From Epiperipatus broadwayi (taxonomy: Eukaryota > Onychophora > Udeonychophora > Euonychophora > Peripatidae): a DNA stretch of 64,000 nucleotides. The stretch spans positions 671,501 through 735,500 of the forward strand of contig JAQFVV010006246.1 of assembly GCA_028023455.1 (NCBI GenBank), read 5' to 3'. The position numbers and the translations under genes were made by a program. Positions 34,184 to 47,300 of the stretch are shown here, piece after piece. Below the pieces are notes generated by a model. It was not told the DNA's origin and did not search any database. It saw only the letters and a program-made list of their open reading frames with translations. Position 1 is the first letter of the stretch. Every line of letters begins with the position of its first letter.

Positions 34184-35664
34184 AACAAGTACCTTCTATA
34201 TCTATTTAATCTTACAAATTACCCAGAATTTTAAATGAAGTGAGACATGCAATTAAATGTATGAAAAAAGGAAAGGCTCCTGGTAATGATGGAATTATAA
34301 TTGATATATTAAAAGAAGCAGGTGAAGAAATAGAATTTTTTTAGCAAAGTTATATACCAAATGTCTAAATGATAAAGATGTGCCAAATAATTGAAAAAAT
34401 GCAGTATTTATATTAATATTTAAAAATATGATAAAGAAGATATTAGATATTATAGACCTATCAGTCTTTTATCAACTGATCTACAGAGAACACTGGACTT
34501 CCATCAACCAAGAGAACAAGCTGGATTTAAGAGGTTTTAGTACAGTAGATCATATCCAGATATTAAGAGAAGTTATAGAAAAGACAATTAAATATGAGTT
34601 GCCATTATGCTTTGGATTTGTAGATTATGAAAAGGCATTTAATTCTGTAAACCCTTTTTCAGTGATTAAAGCATTGGATCAGTAAGATATAGATCCAGGA
34701 TATTATCATATTTTAAATGAATATTTATAAAAATGCAACAGCAACAATTAGATTACATAATGATACTAGGAATGTCAACATTGAGAAGGGTATAAGACAG
34801 TGAGTCCATATCTCCAAAACTTTTTACAGTAGTGCTGCAAGAAGTATTTTGTGGATTAAAATGGGAAGCTAAAGAAGTGAAAGTAAATGGAGATTATTTA
34901 AGTCATTTAGATTTTGCGGATGATGTAGTTGTTTTTGCAAATAATGTTTTAGAACTGCAGGAAATGTTGCAGGAGTTATCAGATGAAAGTAGAAAGGAAG
35001 GACTAAAGATAAATGTTAAAAAGACTAAAGTAATGTTTAATGGATTTTCTCAAAATATGAAAAAGATTGTTTATGATGAGTTAGAAGAAGTAAACAGTTA
35101 TAAATACCTTGATCAGATTATTAATACAGATGAAAACCCAATGGATGAAATTAGTCATAGAATTAAACTTGGTTGGACTGCTTTTAGTAGAAATAATTTG
35201 ATACTAAAAGGAAATATGCCTATGTGTTTGAAAAAGGTTTTAATAAATGTGTTTTACCAGTTTTTACTTATGGATCTGAGACTTGGACACTTAATAAAAG
35301 AGCAATACAGAGACTTCAGACCATTTAAAGAAGTATGGAGAGATGCAAATTGGGAGTAACAAGAAGAAATCGAAAATACAATATATGGGTAAAAGAACTA
35401 ACAGGTGTTACTGACCTCATTGTAAAAATTAAAAGACTGAAGTGGAGTTGGGCTGGACATATTGCTAGAAGAGATGATAATGGATGGGCAATTAAAATCT
35501 TAAACTGTATTCCAAGATATTGTAAAAGAACCAGAAAGAGATTACAGGTGAGATGGAGGGATGAAATAAGATGTGGAGAAGAGAAGCTAAAGATTGATGA
35601 AGATGGATTGAACTTGGAGAGACCATCCTGCAGTGGATTAATAATGGTTGATGATGATGATTGA
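34184..35664 (+). pseudogene. RTE-clade LINE fragment B (RT to C-terminus)
   Basis: A 5'-truncated copy starting at the same linker/RT region as A2. It encodes GKAPGNDGIIIDILKEAGEE, then at 34428-34685 'HWTSINQENKLDLRGFSTVDH' like RTE finger/palm sequence and FVDYEKAFNSV, with the first catalytic Asp. At 34832-35359 it has HLDFADDVVVFANN, with the catalytic FADD box intact, then GLKINVKKTKVMFN. At 35335-35664 it has LKWSWAGHIARRDDNGW and a basic tail typical of RTE-like elements. Several frameshifts separate the pieces, so no complete protein is made. It is the best preserved of the three RTE fragments. Confidence 0.75.
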
Positions 35665-36300
35665 TATGATTTTGTATATTAATAGATGCTTAAAACCATC
35701 AAGTGATTTGTTCTTATTTTTTGCATTATTATAGATGCACCCAAATACAAACTAATAATTCATGATTTTTTTTTTATCTTCTTAAAAGCCCAAAGTATTT
35801 CACAATTTGTTTTTTTTTCATCTTTTAAAAATAAGACACATTATATAAATTGTTTTTTTTTTCATCTTTTAAAAATAAGACACATTATATAAAATTATAA
35901 ATTTAAATATGTGTGTATTTTAATAAAAGCTACAGTAATATTTTATTTATTCAAACATTTTAAAAAAATAGTAGGTTTAATTAAATCAATTACATTTTCG
36001 CATGTATATACACATATGTATATGCAGGTATGGCTATTGTTTAAATATAAAATTATCATATAAATTTTGAATTGTGAATACTTTAAAAGTAATCGTTTTT
36101 TTTAAAAATATATTATTTGTAATAATCTTTTAAGCAATGTATTTTATTTTATATTTAAGGAAGAAATTAAAAGTCATTGTTGTCATTTTATTTTAATATT
36201 TAAAAAAAGGCATATTGTTTAAAAGATGGATTTTATCTTAAAAAAATTATTGTTTTCTAATTATTGTGCAAAGGTTACAATGAATATACTAAATAGTGAA
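35665..36300. other. AT-rich sequence with a 43-bp tandem duplication
   Basis: No gene seen. A unit containing CATCTTTTAAAAATAAGACA is repeated at 35807-35849 and 35850-35892. Confidence 0.5.
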
Positions 36301-37968
36301 TACATAAGTGGTGCCAAGATCTATAAGACCCTAATTATAGGTTGATTTTGGTTGTTGCTGAGTTTATTCTGTGTATATCTTGTACTTAGGCTGCAGTTTG
36401 TCTTAATGCATTGTTGATGTTGTTGTTTTGTGGAGTGCTTCTAGGGTGGTTGTGGGACATGAATCAGGTTCCATGTGTCCTCATATCTTCTTTTTGTGGA
36501 TAGCATTTGGTCCCTATTCTTCATTTTTAAAAGTTTTTGAGTAAAGAAGATATTTCATCTATGTTGGGTAAAGTGAATATCTTCATACATCTGATTGTCC
36601 ATAGAGCATATGTTAGAAAAATGGACTGTCTGATCACTGCAATTGGTTAGTGTTTTAAGCAGTTTTTTAAGGACATGATTTGGTGATAGTCTATTTTGGT
36701 ATTTTTATATATAGTGTTTCTTAGGTTACTTAATCTGAGGCAGGTATGAATCAGAACAACATTTTTTCCTGTCTATGGCATATGTTAGAAATTGGGTTAA
36801 TTTTTGTGATATGTCATTTGTAATAGAGAAAGGCATTTGTTAGCATTGCATGTGTTTATCTTTATCAGCAGGTCTAGGAATTTTGGCTACAAATTCCAAT
36901 ATTTGAAAAATGAAGTCAGCTTTTTGTTAGTAATCCCTAGTATTGGTTTATCTGCTTTGGTGTTAGGGTGGGCAGTGTCATAAATTTTCCATATCTTGCA
37001 ATTCTTTCAATGTTTTCCCTAAAAATATTTATGTATTTTTGCAAGTGCTCGATAAATTTGTCAAATCTCTTTTGCTGGGGAAGAAGATGTCAGTTGGGGG
37101 GACAGGAATGATAATAATGTTGTAGTCATACTTTTCAATTAGATTATATATCAAGCTATGTGCCTTTTGAATGAAGAAGGCCTGGATGGAGTGCATGGAC
37201 ATTCTGTTGAGCTTCCTGGGCTTTTGCATTTCCTGCATACTGATTAGTGCTATTTTGTTTACCCCAGAATAATCTGGCACAAAGAGTGTTGATTTTTTTA
37301 TGAATGTAATTTTGATTATGGGAAGGTAGTAATTGATCTTGCTCATGATTTTGATGTTCAGTAGAGCTACCTTGCCCTGAAGTGACAGGTAAACTGTGGA
37401 GAGTTTATCCGTAATCTTCTTAGTATCATGGATTATGTTGTTTTGGATTTCTTTTGCCATGGCGGTTGCAGATTCATGTATTGCAAAGCCCAGGAAGTTT
37501 TAAGGTTGAGCCATAAATTTTGTATTGATCCTCTTCCCAGAACTGATTTTTCCCACAGCAGATTTCTGGTGATTTATGCTTAGACTGTATTCAGATGTGT
37601 ATTTATCTACTATTCTGAAGAATCTGTTGAGGTGTTTTGCTGATGGCAAGATCGACAAGATGTCATCCATGTAATCGAAAGCCTTGACATGTTTTTGAAG
37701 TTTTGGGATGAACACTCCTGGAAGTTGCACTTCTAGCTCCTGAATCAGGGGGTTTATGTAAGTAATAGATAGAATGGCAGTGAGGGGAGAATCTTGGGAA
37801 TGGAGGGATGAGGTCTAAATCCTTGTGTCATGTTTCCATTGAGAATAATGTATATCATTCTTAGGCTTAGTAGGTTGTCAAGGATAAATATTATTTCTCT
37901 TGATATTGAGTAGTAATCCAATAGGTCTAAGAGTTTGTTGACTGACATTGTTGAAAGTTGCTGTTATG

Positions 37969-38092
37969 TCTATTTGGACTGCTATTGGTTTGGACATTCT
38001 GTGAAGTCTTATGTGTTTCAATAGCAGTTTAACTTCACCATTATATCTATTTGGACTGCTATTGGTTTGGACATTCTGTGAAGTCTTATGTG
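37969..38092. repeat. 47-bp direct duplication, 77-bp period
   Basis: 37969-38015 and 38046-38092 are identical or nearly so (starting TCTATTTGGACTGCTATTGG). The offset is not a multiple of 3, so it shifts the frame of the LINE reverse transcriptase. Confidence 0.8.
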
Positions 38093-40241
38093 AACCTTTT
38101 TTTGTATATTGGGATGGAGTGATATGCTGCATTATCTTCGATTGTATTCTATATTTGATGACTGACTCAATAATTTTAATTAAGAGTGGTGTTATTGAAA
38201 TGGGTCTGATGCTGCTTATATCAGTGGCATTCTAATGTGTTTTAATGAAAGGCACTAGGGAAATGGGGTACAGATTTGGGATGTTTCTCTTCTGAATATA
38301 TGAGTGATTTATCATTTTTATTATAATAGGTGTGTTTATATTATTCAGGTGTGCTAGAATAAATTTTGGGATTCTGTGGAGTCCCAAATGAAGGTGTTCA
38401 GGCATGGATTTTAGTTTTTCTGCCAGAATATGTGCTGTAATCCCATGTTCTTCTAGCATGCCATGAGGTTTCAGTTCAACATCATCATCTTGCTGCATTT
38501 GGTGTAGCTTAGAGCTGAAGTACTGTTTAATTACTTCAAGCATAGGGAATTCAATGAAAGAGGCACCATTGAGGTTAATATTTGTGGGTGTAATTTGTTT
38601 TCTGTTGTTCCCCAGTGCTCATTTTAGATAGTGCTCATTTTAGATAGCACCTGGTCCAACATTGTTGGGTGAAGAGAAAAACGTTTGCATGTTTGATAAC
38701 AACATATTCAACCAAGGTTTTCTGTTTGGCTTTGTAAAAGTTTTTAGTCTATATAATTTGCTCAATGCAATTGTCTCCAGTAGAGAGCTTTTTTATCTTA
38801 TTGCTCAAATCCTCTAGGTCTTTTAGTAGCACTATTGGATATTTTTGTTTGAGAGTGAGATGGGTGATAACAGACTGTATTATACCTATGAATGGGAACC
38901 AAGCTTCTTCAGCAGGGATCTCTTGTATTTTTATTTTATTGAAGTATATGTATGCCTCTGAAAAGATTTCTTCAGAGGCGATTGATTTTATAATCAGTCT
39001 GATAGTTCTATTTGCTTTCCCTAGAGCTTGGATTCCAGTGTCTACATCAACAACCAGAGCTAGGTGTTTTGAGAATACCACAGATTCCAGCTTGGGGTCA
39101 AGCATAAAGTGAACATCAGGTGAATAGTACACTAGGTCAATAAGTGATTTATGTTTTTGGGTATTAAAGGAGAAGGCTGCAGGATCATTAGCACTCTATT
39201 AAATAGGTGAACATATTTCATGTTAAAATTATTATAGGTGTTAAAGTCTCCTAGAATTATAAATGACCAGTAGCTGTTTGCAGATATCATGTTGATTGTG
39301 TTTATAATCCACATATAGTTGGATGAAGAATTTGGGGTATATATATATATATATATATATGATGTTCATTTTAAGATTGTCATTTTTTATGTTAATTGCT
39401 ATAATGTTAGAGTTCATATATATGGTTTTAAATGTGTCAGCAGCTATTTAAGTGTTTATTAGCACTTTCCTCCTGATGCCACATAATTTTGTGATAGTTT
39501 GTCATCCTATCTTGTTTAATTCTGTAACTTGGTAGTTAGTCTTAATATGGTATTTTGTTTTGCCTATTAGCAGGATGTGTGGAGAGGTATGAATGAACCA
39601 TTGTTTGAGCATGTGGACTCTCGAGTGAATTAATCCCTCAGATGTTAATGCCTATGATTTTACATATCATGATTGGAGGCTAGGTTTTGGAGGTTGAAAT
39701 CTACCACTTCCATATACAATGTTTGTGTTTCATTATTGGGAGAGGATGTAGAGTGGTCACTTAGTGAGTCATCTTCAGCATAGAATGGTTTAATTAGATC
39801 TAAGGTTCCCTTGAGCCTTTATTTATGTTTGAATCTAGCATGCAGGACTTTTGGGATTGATTTGAGCAGCATTGGAGATATTCTTGAGAGTTTGTGTTGT
39901 CTTTTTTTATCTGCTGAAAAGTGTTGAATTGGACTGTTGTTTGTAGGGATTGTGTTGCCTGTTTTTCATGTGATTAGTTTGTAATGTTTTTCCTCTTCTT
40001 CAGAACTGAACTTTTAAGACTTAAGAGATTTTCTTTTTTTTCCAGCAGATGATTCATTTGAGATGTCCATTTCCATTTCATCATCTAATGTAATTTGTTC
40101 TAAAGGTTCTGGGTTCTCTATTTTGTGCTCCTTGGAGAGTCTTTTTTGTATTGAAAGTGTTTAAATTTTGGTTCCAGTGTTTGTTTCTTTATTAGGTATT
40201 TTTTGTTGATTTGGAGCCTTTTGTGTTTGTTCATTGAATCC

Positions 40242-40384
40242 TATTTGTTTTTCCATTGTTTTAGTGAAGGTAATTTTGTGGACCCATTTTTGTTGTGTAT
40301 TATGCTTTGTTGTATTTGTTTTTCCATTGTTTTAGTGAAGGTAATTTTGTGGACCCATTCTTGTTGTGTATTATGCTTTGTTGT
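40242..40384. repeat. 71-bp tandem duplication
   Basis: Units 40242-40312 and 40313-40384 (starting TATTTGTTTTTCCATTGTT) lie in the ORF1-like region of the minus-strand LINE. The period again shifts the frame. Confidence 0.8.
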
Positions 40385-42560
40385 GGTGACCTCTTTCTTT
40401 TGATTATCAGATTCTATGTGATAATTGCAGCATACCTTTTTGTTCTCAGTTTCTTGTTTATCACTTAAAACCATATACTTATTGGTAGATTCTTGTATTT
40501 GTATTGTTTTTTTGTTTCTGTTGTGTCTTTGTGATTATTTGTTTGTATATGATGTCTTGGGTTGTATTGAATTTTCTGTATTTTTCTAATGTTGATTTCA
40601 TCTGGATATGTATTTTTTTAGGAATGTTGGAGTTGTTTGAACTTTTATTTTCTTCTGGGTACATTGCATAACTTGTGTTGTGATTATTTTTGCACCTGTG
40701 ATATTTATTTTTCATATTACCACAGTCTGGGCAGATTATAATTAAGAAATCTTTAATCAAATGTGTTCTCTGCATGCAGTAGAAGCATTGAGGTTTGACA
40801 CCTCAGAAGGCTAGTATCAAGGATGAACCTTTGTGGTTAGCAACTGTGGGTATGTCAGTTGGACTTGTGTTTTGTTTGAGTGTTATTTCAAATGTTCGTG
40901 TTTATGAGAACATTTTCACCTGCTCTGTTATAAGGAAGGTACTTAAATTTTGAAGTTTTTCCATAATTGATCAAGATTTCTTGTAATTTGTCTCAGAGAA
41001 ATTTACTGTACAATACTTTATTGTCTCTGAGAGTGTTGTTGGTCTATTAAGCTCTATGTAACATAGGAATTTACCACTGTGTGTTTTGTTTAAGCTTTTG
41101 AAATTATCCTTGTGTGCCCAATTGGTAAATTCGATCGCTATGTAGTGATTGTTTGGTGTGTTGAAATTTTATGTATTCCACTGCCTATGTTTTGTTCTTT
41201 GATTATTGTATATAGCATGTGCAGTTGGGAATTTGTAAAGTGAGTTTTTAGTGTCTGTAATAGCTAGTATAATGCTTCTGTCATTATAATAGTTTAGAAG
41301 GGATTTGTATAAGTTTTTTGGGATGGTATTGTTGAATTGATGGTTTAGGTTTTTGTATTGATCTTCTGTGTAATTTTCAGTTCTAAAAAGTTGTTGGGAT
41401 AAAAAGGAATTTTACATATCAGAATTTTGTTCTGAATTGTATTTAATAATGTCTTTTAGTATTTGGTTTACATCATCATGTTTAAATTGTTCAGAGGCTT
41501 GTGTATTATCAATAATTTTTGTTATTTGAGCATAGGATGGTTTGTTTATGGAGTACTTATAAGTATCTGATTTATTTTGGATGTTAAAATTGTTGGAAAT
41601 ATTTTTATCTGAATTAAAGAATTTTGAAGTAGAGATCATGGTTGATTTTATTTTTCCTTCAATATTTTTAACCGTTTTGACATTGTATTCTGTTTGTAGC
41701 ACCTCTAGCAGCTGAATCAAATTACTACTGAACGTTGTGTTGTTTAAATTTTTGGGATGGGGAATTTTTTGTGATGCTGTGTTTAAATTTTCCTTGGTGT
41801 GTTGACTTGTAAGGCATTTATGGCTGCACTATTTTGTTTTTTAATAACTGGGAGTCCCAGTAATTTCTCTGCCTCTGAATGAGACATTGTGAATCACAAG
41901 AATTTTTATATCAATTATTATGAATATTGTAAGTATTTTTGTGTTCTGTTTTTTTTTATTTAGAGCTATGTTTTGATTGAAATTTGCTTCTTTGTGACTT
42001 ACTTCTTTATTTATCTCAGTAAAAATTTTTGTTTTCTTCATTTTGATCACATGAGGCTCCTTTTAGGGAGCTTTCTGTTAACATTGGCATTTTTAGGGAT
42101 ATAACTTTAAGTTGCAATTATTGCTAATTATGCTATTTTCTGTCATGGAGTTTTCTGATGAAAGATTAATAGCTTTATAAGATGATTTATCACTTTGTGT
42201 TGTAGGATGATTCATATTCAATTGAGTTTTATTAATTCCATCATTTGGAAAAATTTTTGAAAAATTTTTTGTATGGTTTTTTATGTCTCTAATGTTAACC
42301 ACTAGGCTATTTTTAACGTTTTCATAGGAGTCTAGTTTAATGATCTGTTTTTGAGTTAAATGTTTTGGATTATTTGAGATTTTAATTTAATTTTCATTAT
42401 TTTGAGTTAAATTGGTTGCTTTTTTTTCTGATTGGATCTTTGTATCATTTTTAGAACGATCATTTTTGTTTAGATTTTTAGTATAGACCAAGATTTAATG
42501 ACAATTTCTGATTTTTTTTTTAGTTTTTTGGATTTTGGATTTTTTCTCAGATCCATGCTA

Positions 42561-42903
42561 ACATTAATAATATTAAATATTAGATACCTACCTGGTTATT
42601 TATGTTTCTCTATTATAGTTTAAGGCACTTTTTCTTGATGAAAATTAATATCTTTTGGAAAACTTCTGAGAGGTGACTATCACTTAACTTGCAATAGGTG
42701 GTGCTTTCAAGACTGATTTTATTACAAACTTTTGTAATATAAGCTATCAGATAAGCAAACAAAAAAATTTTCTTTTAATTTGTTTAGTCTGAGAGCATTA
42801 ATATTTATTAATTATTATTGTGTGTGAAAGTGTAATTAGTGGTTAAGAGTATTTGAAAGATTGAAAATTGTGTTTTTTATTTGTTTTAAAGTTTTTTTAG
42901 TTT
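42561..42903. other. AT-rich spacer between two LINEs
   Basis: No gene or bounded repeat seen. It separates the 5' end of the minus-strand LINE from the 5' monomers of the plus-strand LINE, so the two elements are head to head. Confidence 0.4.
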
Positions 42904-43286
42904 GTTATTTATATATATAGAAATTTTTTTAAAAAGTTATTATTTATTTTTTGTTTTGTTTTATTATTTATATATTGTTATTTTATATATAGAATTATTA
43001 TTATTTTTTTATTTTTAAAAAGTTATTTTGTTGATTAGTTTTTTGTAAATTTGTTATTAAAAGATTTACTTTTAAGAAAAATATAACGTTCGAAAAACGT
43101 TATTTATATATAGAAATTTTTTTAAAAAGTTATTATTTATTTTTTGTTTTGTTTTATTTATATATTGTTATTTTATATATAGAATTATTATTATTTTTTT
43201 ATTTTTAAAAGTTATTTTGTTGATTAGTTTTATGTAAATTTGTTATTAAAAGATTTACTTTTAAGAAAATATAACGTTCGAAAAAT
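42904..43286 (+). promoter_or_regulatory. Two tandem 5' monomers of the CR1-group LINE
   Basis: Unit 1 (42904-43098, 195 bp) and unit 2 (43099-43286, 188 bp) are nearly identical. Each starts GTTATTTATATATAG and ends with AAATATAACGTTCGAAAAA. Tandem 5' monomers act as promoters in some LINEs (mouse L1 is the known case), so a promoter role is inferred from position only. Confidence 0.65.
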
Positions 43287-44218
43287 GTAAAATAAAAAAA
43301 AAGGATTATATTTGTATTTCAAAATGTTTATATAATCGGGAAAAGGAAATTAAGCGTGCTGTAGTAGAATGTACTATATGTGATGGGGTATATCACTTGA
43401 AATGTTTAAATAAGACTAGGAAGGATGTAAAAGGTTTATGGTTATGCAGTCAGTGTATTAATATGATAAAAGAGGTGAGAAAGTGTTTTCAAAGTGTAGA
43501 TAGTCGAAGAATAGTGGGTGGAGAAAGTAATAGTGTAATGGAGATGATTAGTCAAAGAATAAATAAGATAGAGGAAGAATTGAAGGATGTAGAAGTAAAA
43601 TTAAAATCATTAGAGATAAAATGTGAGGAGATAAAGGAATTATTGAGTAGGAATGATAAGGAAGAAATAGATAAGGAGGACCAAAAGGTATTAGAAAATG
43701 TTATGGATAGAGCAGAAAAAGTAGATTATGAAACAGTATTGATAGGAGATTCACTAATTAGAGAATGTGGGGATATAATTGCAAGGGAAAATAGAAGTAG
43801 GTATGTAAGAGTATGTTTGCCTGGAGCTAGAATTAGGGATGTAGCAGATAAAGTTAAAAAACAAGGTAGTAGAGATGTATATGTTATGGTGGGGACTAAT
43901 AATTTATTAGAATCATCAGAGAGAATAATGGATGAGTATGTAGATTTGATTAGGAATTTGATTATGATTAAAGGAAGAGTAGGAATAGTTGGATTATTAC
44001 CAAGGTTTGACAAGAGTTATTTGTTAGATAGGGCATGTTCTATAAATGAGAGATTGAAAAAATTGTGTGAGAGAAATAATGTTATGTTTGTGGATGTGTG
44101 GGATTGTTTTATTGGAAAGAGAGAGTTATATAGTAAAGATGGGTTGCATTTAGGAAAGCAAGGAAGTGAAGTTTTAGGGAGTTTGATTTATAAAGAATTT
44201 TTTTCGGGAAACTTATAA
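43265..44218 (+). CDS. LINE ORF1: PHD-like finger, coiled coil and SGNH esterase
   Basis: The frame is open from 43265 to the TAA at 44216-44218. Upstream of the non-ATG codon at 43397 it encodes YICISKC and VVECTICDGVYHLKC, followed by WLCSQC, giving a C-x3-C...C-x2-C-x4-H-x2-C...C-x2-C PHD-type zinc finger. Counting from codon 43397, residues about 46-110 are Lys/Glu-rich and likely coiled coil. Residues about 113-270 form an SGNH hydrolase: GDS at 117-119, GTNN at 166-169 and the DGLH pair at 248-251, so the catalytic Ser, Asn, Asp and His are all present. The product would be the ORF1 protein that binds the element RNA and carries an esterase of unclear role. There is no in-frame ATG before the finger. 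A run of nine A (43294-43302) may have slipped, or a non-AUG start is used. Confidence 0.8.
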   Translation, partial: ENITFEKCKIKKKDYICISKCLYNREKEIKRAVVECTICDGVYHLKCLNKTRKDVKGLWLCSQCINMIKEVRKCFQSVDSRRIVGGESNSVMEMISQRINKIEEELKDVEVKLKSLEIKCEEIKELLSRNDKEEIDKEDQKVLENVMDRAEKVDYETVLIGDSLIRECGDIIARENRSRYVRVCLPGARIRDVADKVKKQGSRDVYVMVGTNNLLESSERIMDEYVDLIRNLIMIKGRVGIVGLLPRFDKSYLLDRACSINERLKKLCERNNVMFVDVWDCFIGKRELYSKDGLHLGKQGSEVLGSLIYKEFFSGNL

Positions 44219-44313
44219 AGGGGGGTGGGTTTTTAAATTGTAATATTATTAAAAAGAATGGATGGAATATAAGAAGTAAGCAAAAGGAATTTGATTTTGA
44301 TATAAATATAGAT

Positions 44314-47300
44314 ATGGAGAAGGAATGGGTTTGTAAAATTAATGGTAAGAAAGTAATTTATAAATGTAATGGAGAAGAAAGAATTAAAAGAATTTATAAA
44401 AGAGTAGTTAGGAAAGAAGAAATTGTTAAAATTGGGTTTTTGAATATGCAAGGTGGTAGGAAACCAGAAAAGTGGATGGAATTAAATAAAACAATTGAAA
44501 ATGAAGAGCTTGAAGTATTAGCAGTAGTGGAAACACATTTAAGAGAAGAAGAAGAACCTATTTTGGAACAGTTGGTATGGCAGGGTGTAAATAGAAAAGA
44601 AAAAGAAAAAAGGGGTGGTGGTATAGGTGTTATATCAAAAAAATATTTAAATATTGTTAAATGTCAAGAACACTTGTGGTTTGAAATAAGGTTGGGTAGA
44701 CAAGAATGGATGGTGGCTATAGTTTATATAGCTACTGGAGATAGTCAAATTATATTGGAGTGGAATAGTAACATATACGAATGTTTAGTTAAGGATATAC
44801 AAAGTTTTAAAGAAAAGGGGAAGAGAATAATGGTTATAGGGGATATGAATGGACATATTGAAGAAATTGATGATGTAGATAATAAAAATGGACAACTTTT
44901 GAAGAATTTTTGTCAGAAAGTGAATTTGAGTATTGGAAATTTATTAAATATTTATGAGGGACAATACACATGGTCCAGAAATAATATATTTCACACAATA
45001 GATTATGTATTGGTAGAGAAAGAGGGAATAAATAAAATACGGAAAATTAAGGTATTTGATAATGAAGAAAAAGTATGCACTAGTGATCATAATTTCATTG
45101 TAATTGAAATGGTTAGTAATGTGATGGAGAATAGAAATAAAAGTAGACATAATAGTGAAAGATGTGGATGGAGAGTAAATGATAAGAATAAGTTGGAAGA
45201 GTATAAAATACAAGTTGAAGAAATAATGGAAGAGTGGGTTGGGGATGAGTATAAGGATTGGTGTAAAGAAGTAGAAAAAGTTGCAAATAGGGTTTTAGGT
45301 GAGAATATTGAAAAGAATAAAAGTAATAAAAAAATTAAAATTAGTAAAAGTGTAAAAGAAAGGAAAGAAGCATGTAGAGAATATAAGTGTGCTATTAAGA
45401 ATAAGGAAAGTGAAAAAGATATTAATGCTAAATGGGACAAGTACTTAGAAAAGAAGAAGTTGGCTAAAATAGATATTTATAGAGAGAGAATGAAATTGAA
45501 TAGTAAATTGTTGGAGGATATTAATAAAAGTGGAAGAGATGGAAGTAAAAAATTTTGGAATTATATTAAAAGGAGAAATGTAGGGGAGAGAGAGTTAGTA
45601 TTACTAGATGATGAGGGAACTGAGTGTAGTTCTAGAGAAGATTTAGAGAGAATCTTAAATAGTTATGTAATGAATATAGAAAAGATGTTAGATGTGAATG
45701 ATAGAATATTAGAAAATATGAAAGAATATAGTAATGGGAATATTAGTTTTTCAGAAAATGAACTAAATGAGGTAGAGAAGAAATTGAAAAGTGGGAAGGC
45801 AAGAGGTTTAGATGGATGGGCAGCAGAGATGGTAATGAATTTAGGATATAGGGCAAAAGTAAAGTTATTATCATGTTTTAATAAAATGGCACAGAATAGA
45901 GTTTTCCCAAGTAGTTGGAGTAATACAAGAGTAAGGTTATTATTTAAAGGAAAGGGTAAGGATCATAGAAAGTTGAATAATTATAGACCGATAGCGGTAA
46001 CATCAGTTTTATATAAAGTTTTCTCGTATATGGTGGCTAGTAAAGTTGTAAAATGGATGGAAGGGAATAATGTAGTGGGTGAAATGCAAGGAGGTTTTAG
46101 ATTAGATAGGCATATAGGAGATAGTTTATTTGTAGTTACACAACTTATGGATATGAGTAGGAATGCAGATAAACAGTTATATATGAGTTTTATAGATATA
46201 GAGAAGGCATATGATAGAGTAAATAGAAATAGATTATGGATAAGTTTAGCAAATTTGGGAATGGATGAAGCTTTAATAGATATTATTAAGAAATTATATG
46301 AAAATAATTATTATATATATCAATTAGAGAATATAGAATCAATTAAAGTTAAAAATGGTGTGGGACTAAGGCAAGGATGCCCTATGTCACCTATTTTGTT
46401 TGTGTTGTATTTGAGTGAAATGGAAAGAGCAATAGAAAGATTAGGAAGAGGGATAGAGATACCGTTAATAGGTAGTAAGGGAGTATATATTTTGTCAGGT
46501 CTTTTTTTTGCAGATGATATATTTTTGTGTGCAGAAAAAAGAGAAGATATGGAAGTTATGTTGAGGACATGTGCAAGGGTGGGTAAAGAGATGGGGATTA
46601 AATTTAGTGAAGAAAAATCAAATATAATGATGGTTAATACTGAGGAAAGAGAAGATGTAGAATTTTTATTGGGAGATATTAAGTTAAGTGTGGTGAATAG
46701 ATATAGTTATTTGGGAATTATTTTAAGTAATCAGAAAAATTATTTGGATGAATGGGAGAAAAAATTGATAAATGAAGCAAAGAAAAGAAAGGGATTGATA
46801 AAGAAATTAACAGTATTTTCATATAATAAATATGATGTAGCTAGAATTATATGGAAAGGAGTTGCAGTAGCAGGGTTAACATATGGTAATGATGCATTAT
46901 ATGTTAGTAAAAAGATATTAGATTATTTAGAAAAAGCACAAAGGGAAGTAGGAAGACATGCATTGGATGCAGAAGTATGGACAGCAAGGGAGGCAATTCA
47001 AGGAGAAATGGGATGGTCAAGTTTTCATATGAGAGATGCAAAAAGTAAAATGAAAATGTTTGGTAGATTGCAGTTTATGGATAATAAAAGAATAGCTAAA
47101 ATAGTATTTAATTGGGTTATGAGTAAAGGACAGGTAACAAGATGGGTGAGAAAGGTAATGCGCTATGCAAAAGATTTGGATAAAGAATTTATATCAGTAT
47201 ATTTGTACAAAAGATGGGATGATTGTGTTAAGAGGATTATTGAGTGTTATAGTAATAAGGAATGGGATAAAAGAATAAATTTATTAATAAAGACTAGGGA

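Larger units (their letters stand above)
36300..42560 (-). pseudogene. Decayed LINE, both ORFs, minus strand
   Basis: Read from high to low coordinates. An ORF1-like region at about 42300-40480 ends in a cysteine/histidine cluster at 40479-40775 (CPDCGNMKNKYHRC), a zinc-knuckle-like nucleic-acid-binding motif. The endonuclease at about 39314-39040 has FIILGDFNTY and, further on, FSKHLAL in place of the usual S-D-H. The reverse transcriptase has LYPISLVPFIKTH (38232-38330), IDITATFNNVSQQTL (about 37980-37920), TQGFRPHPSIP and AFDYMDDILSI (about 37680), so the Y-x-D-D box survives. A C-terminal region (37029-37460) starts after a stop. Stops, frameshifts and internal duplications (37969-38092, 40242-40384) make it inactive. 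It shares its linker segment with the palindrome LINEs. The clade is uncertain. Confidence 0.65.

Noticed and set aside
43726-45440. Minus-strand ORFs inside the CR1-group LINE (43726-44013, 44944-45213, 45087-45440)
   Set aside because: Shadows of the purine-rich sense strand of ORF1 and ORF2, with no family features of their own.
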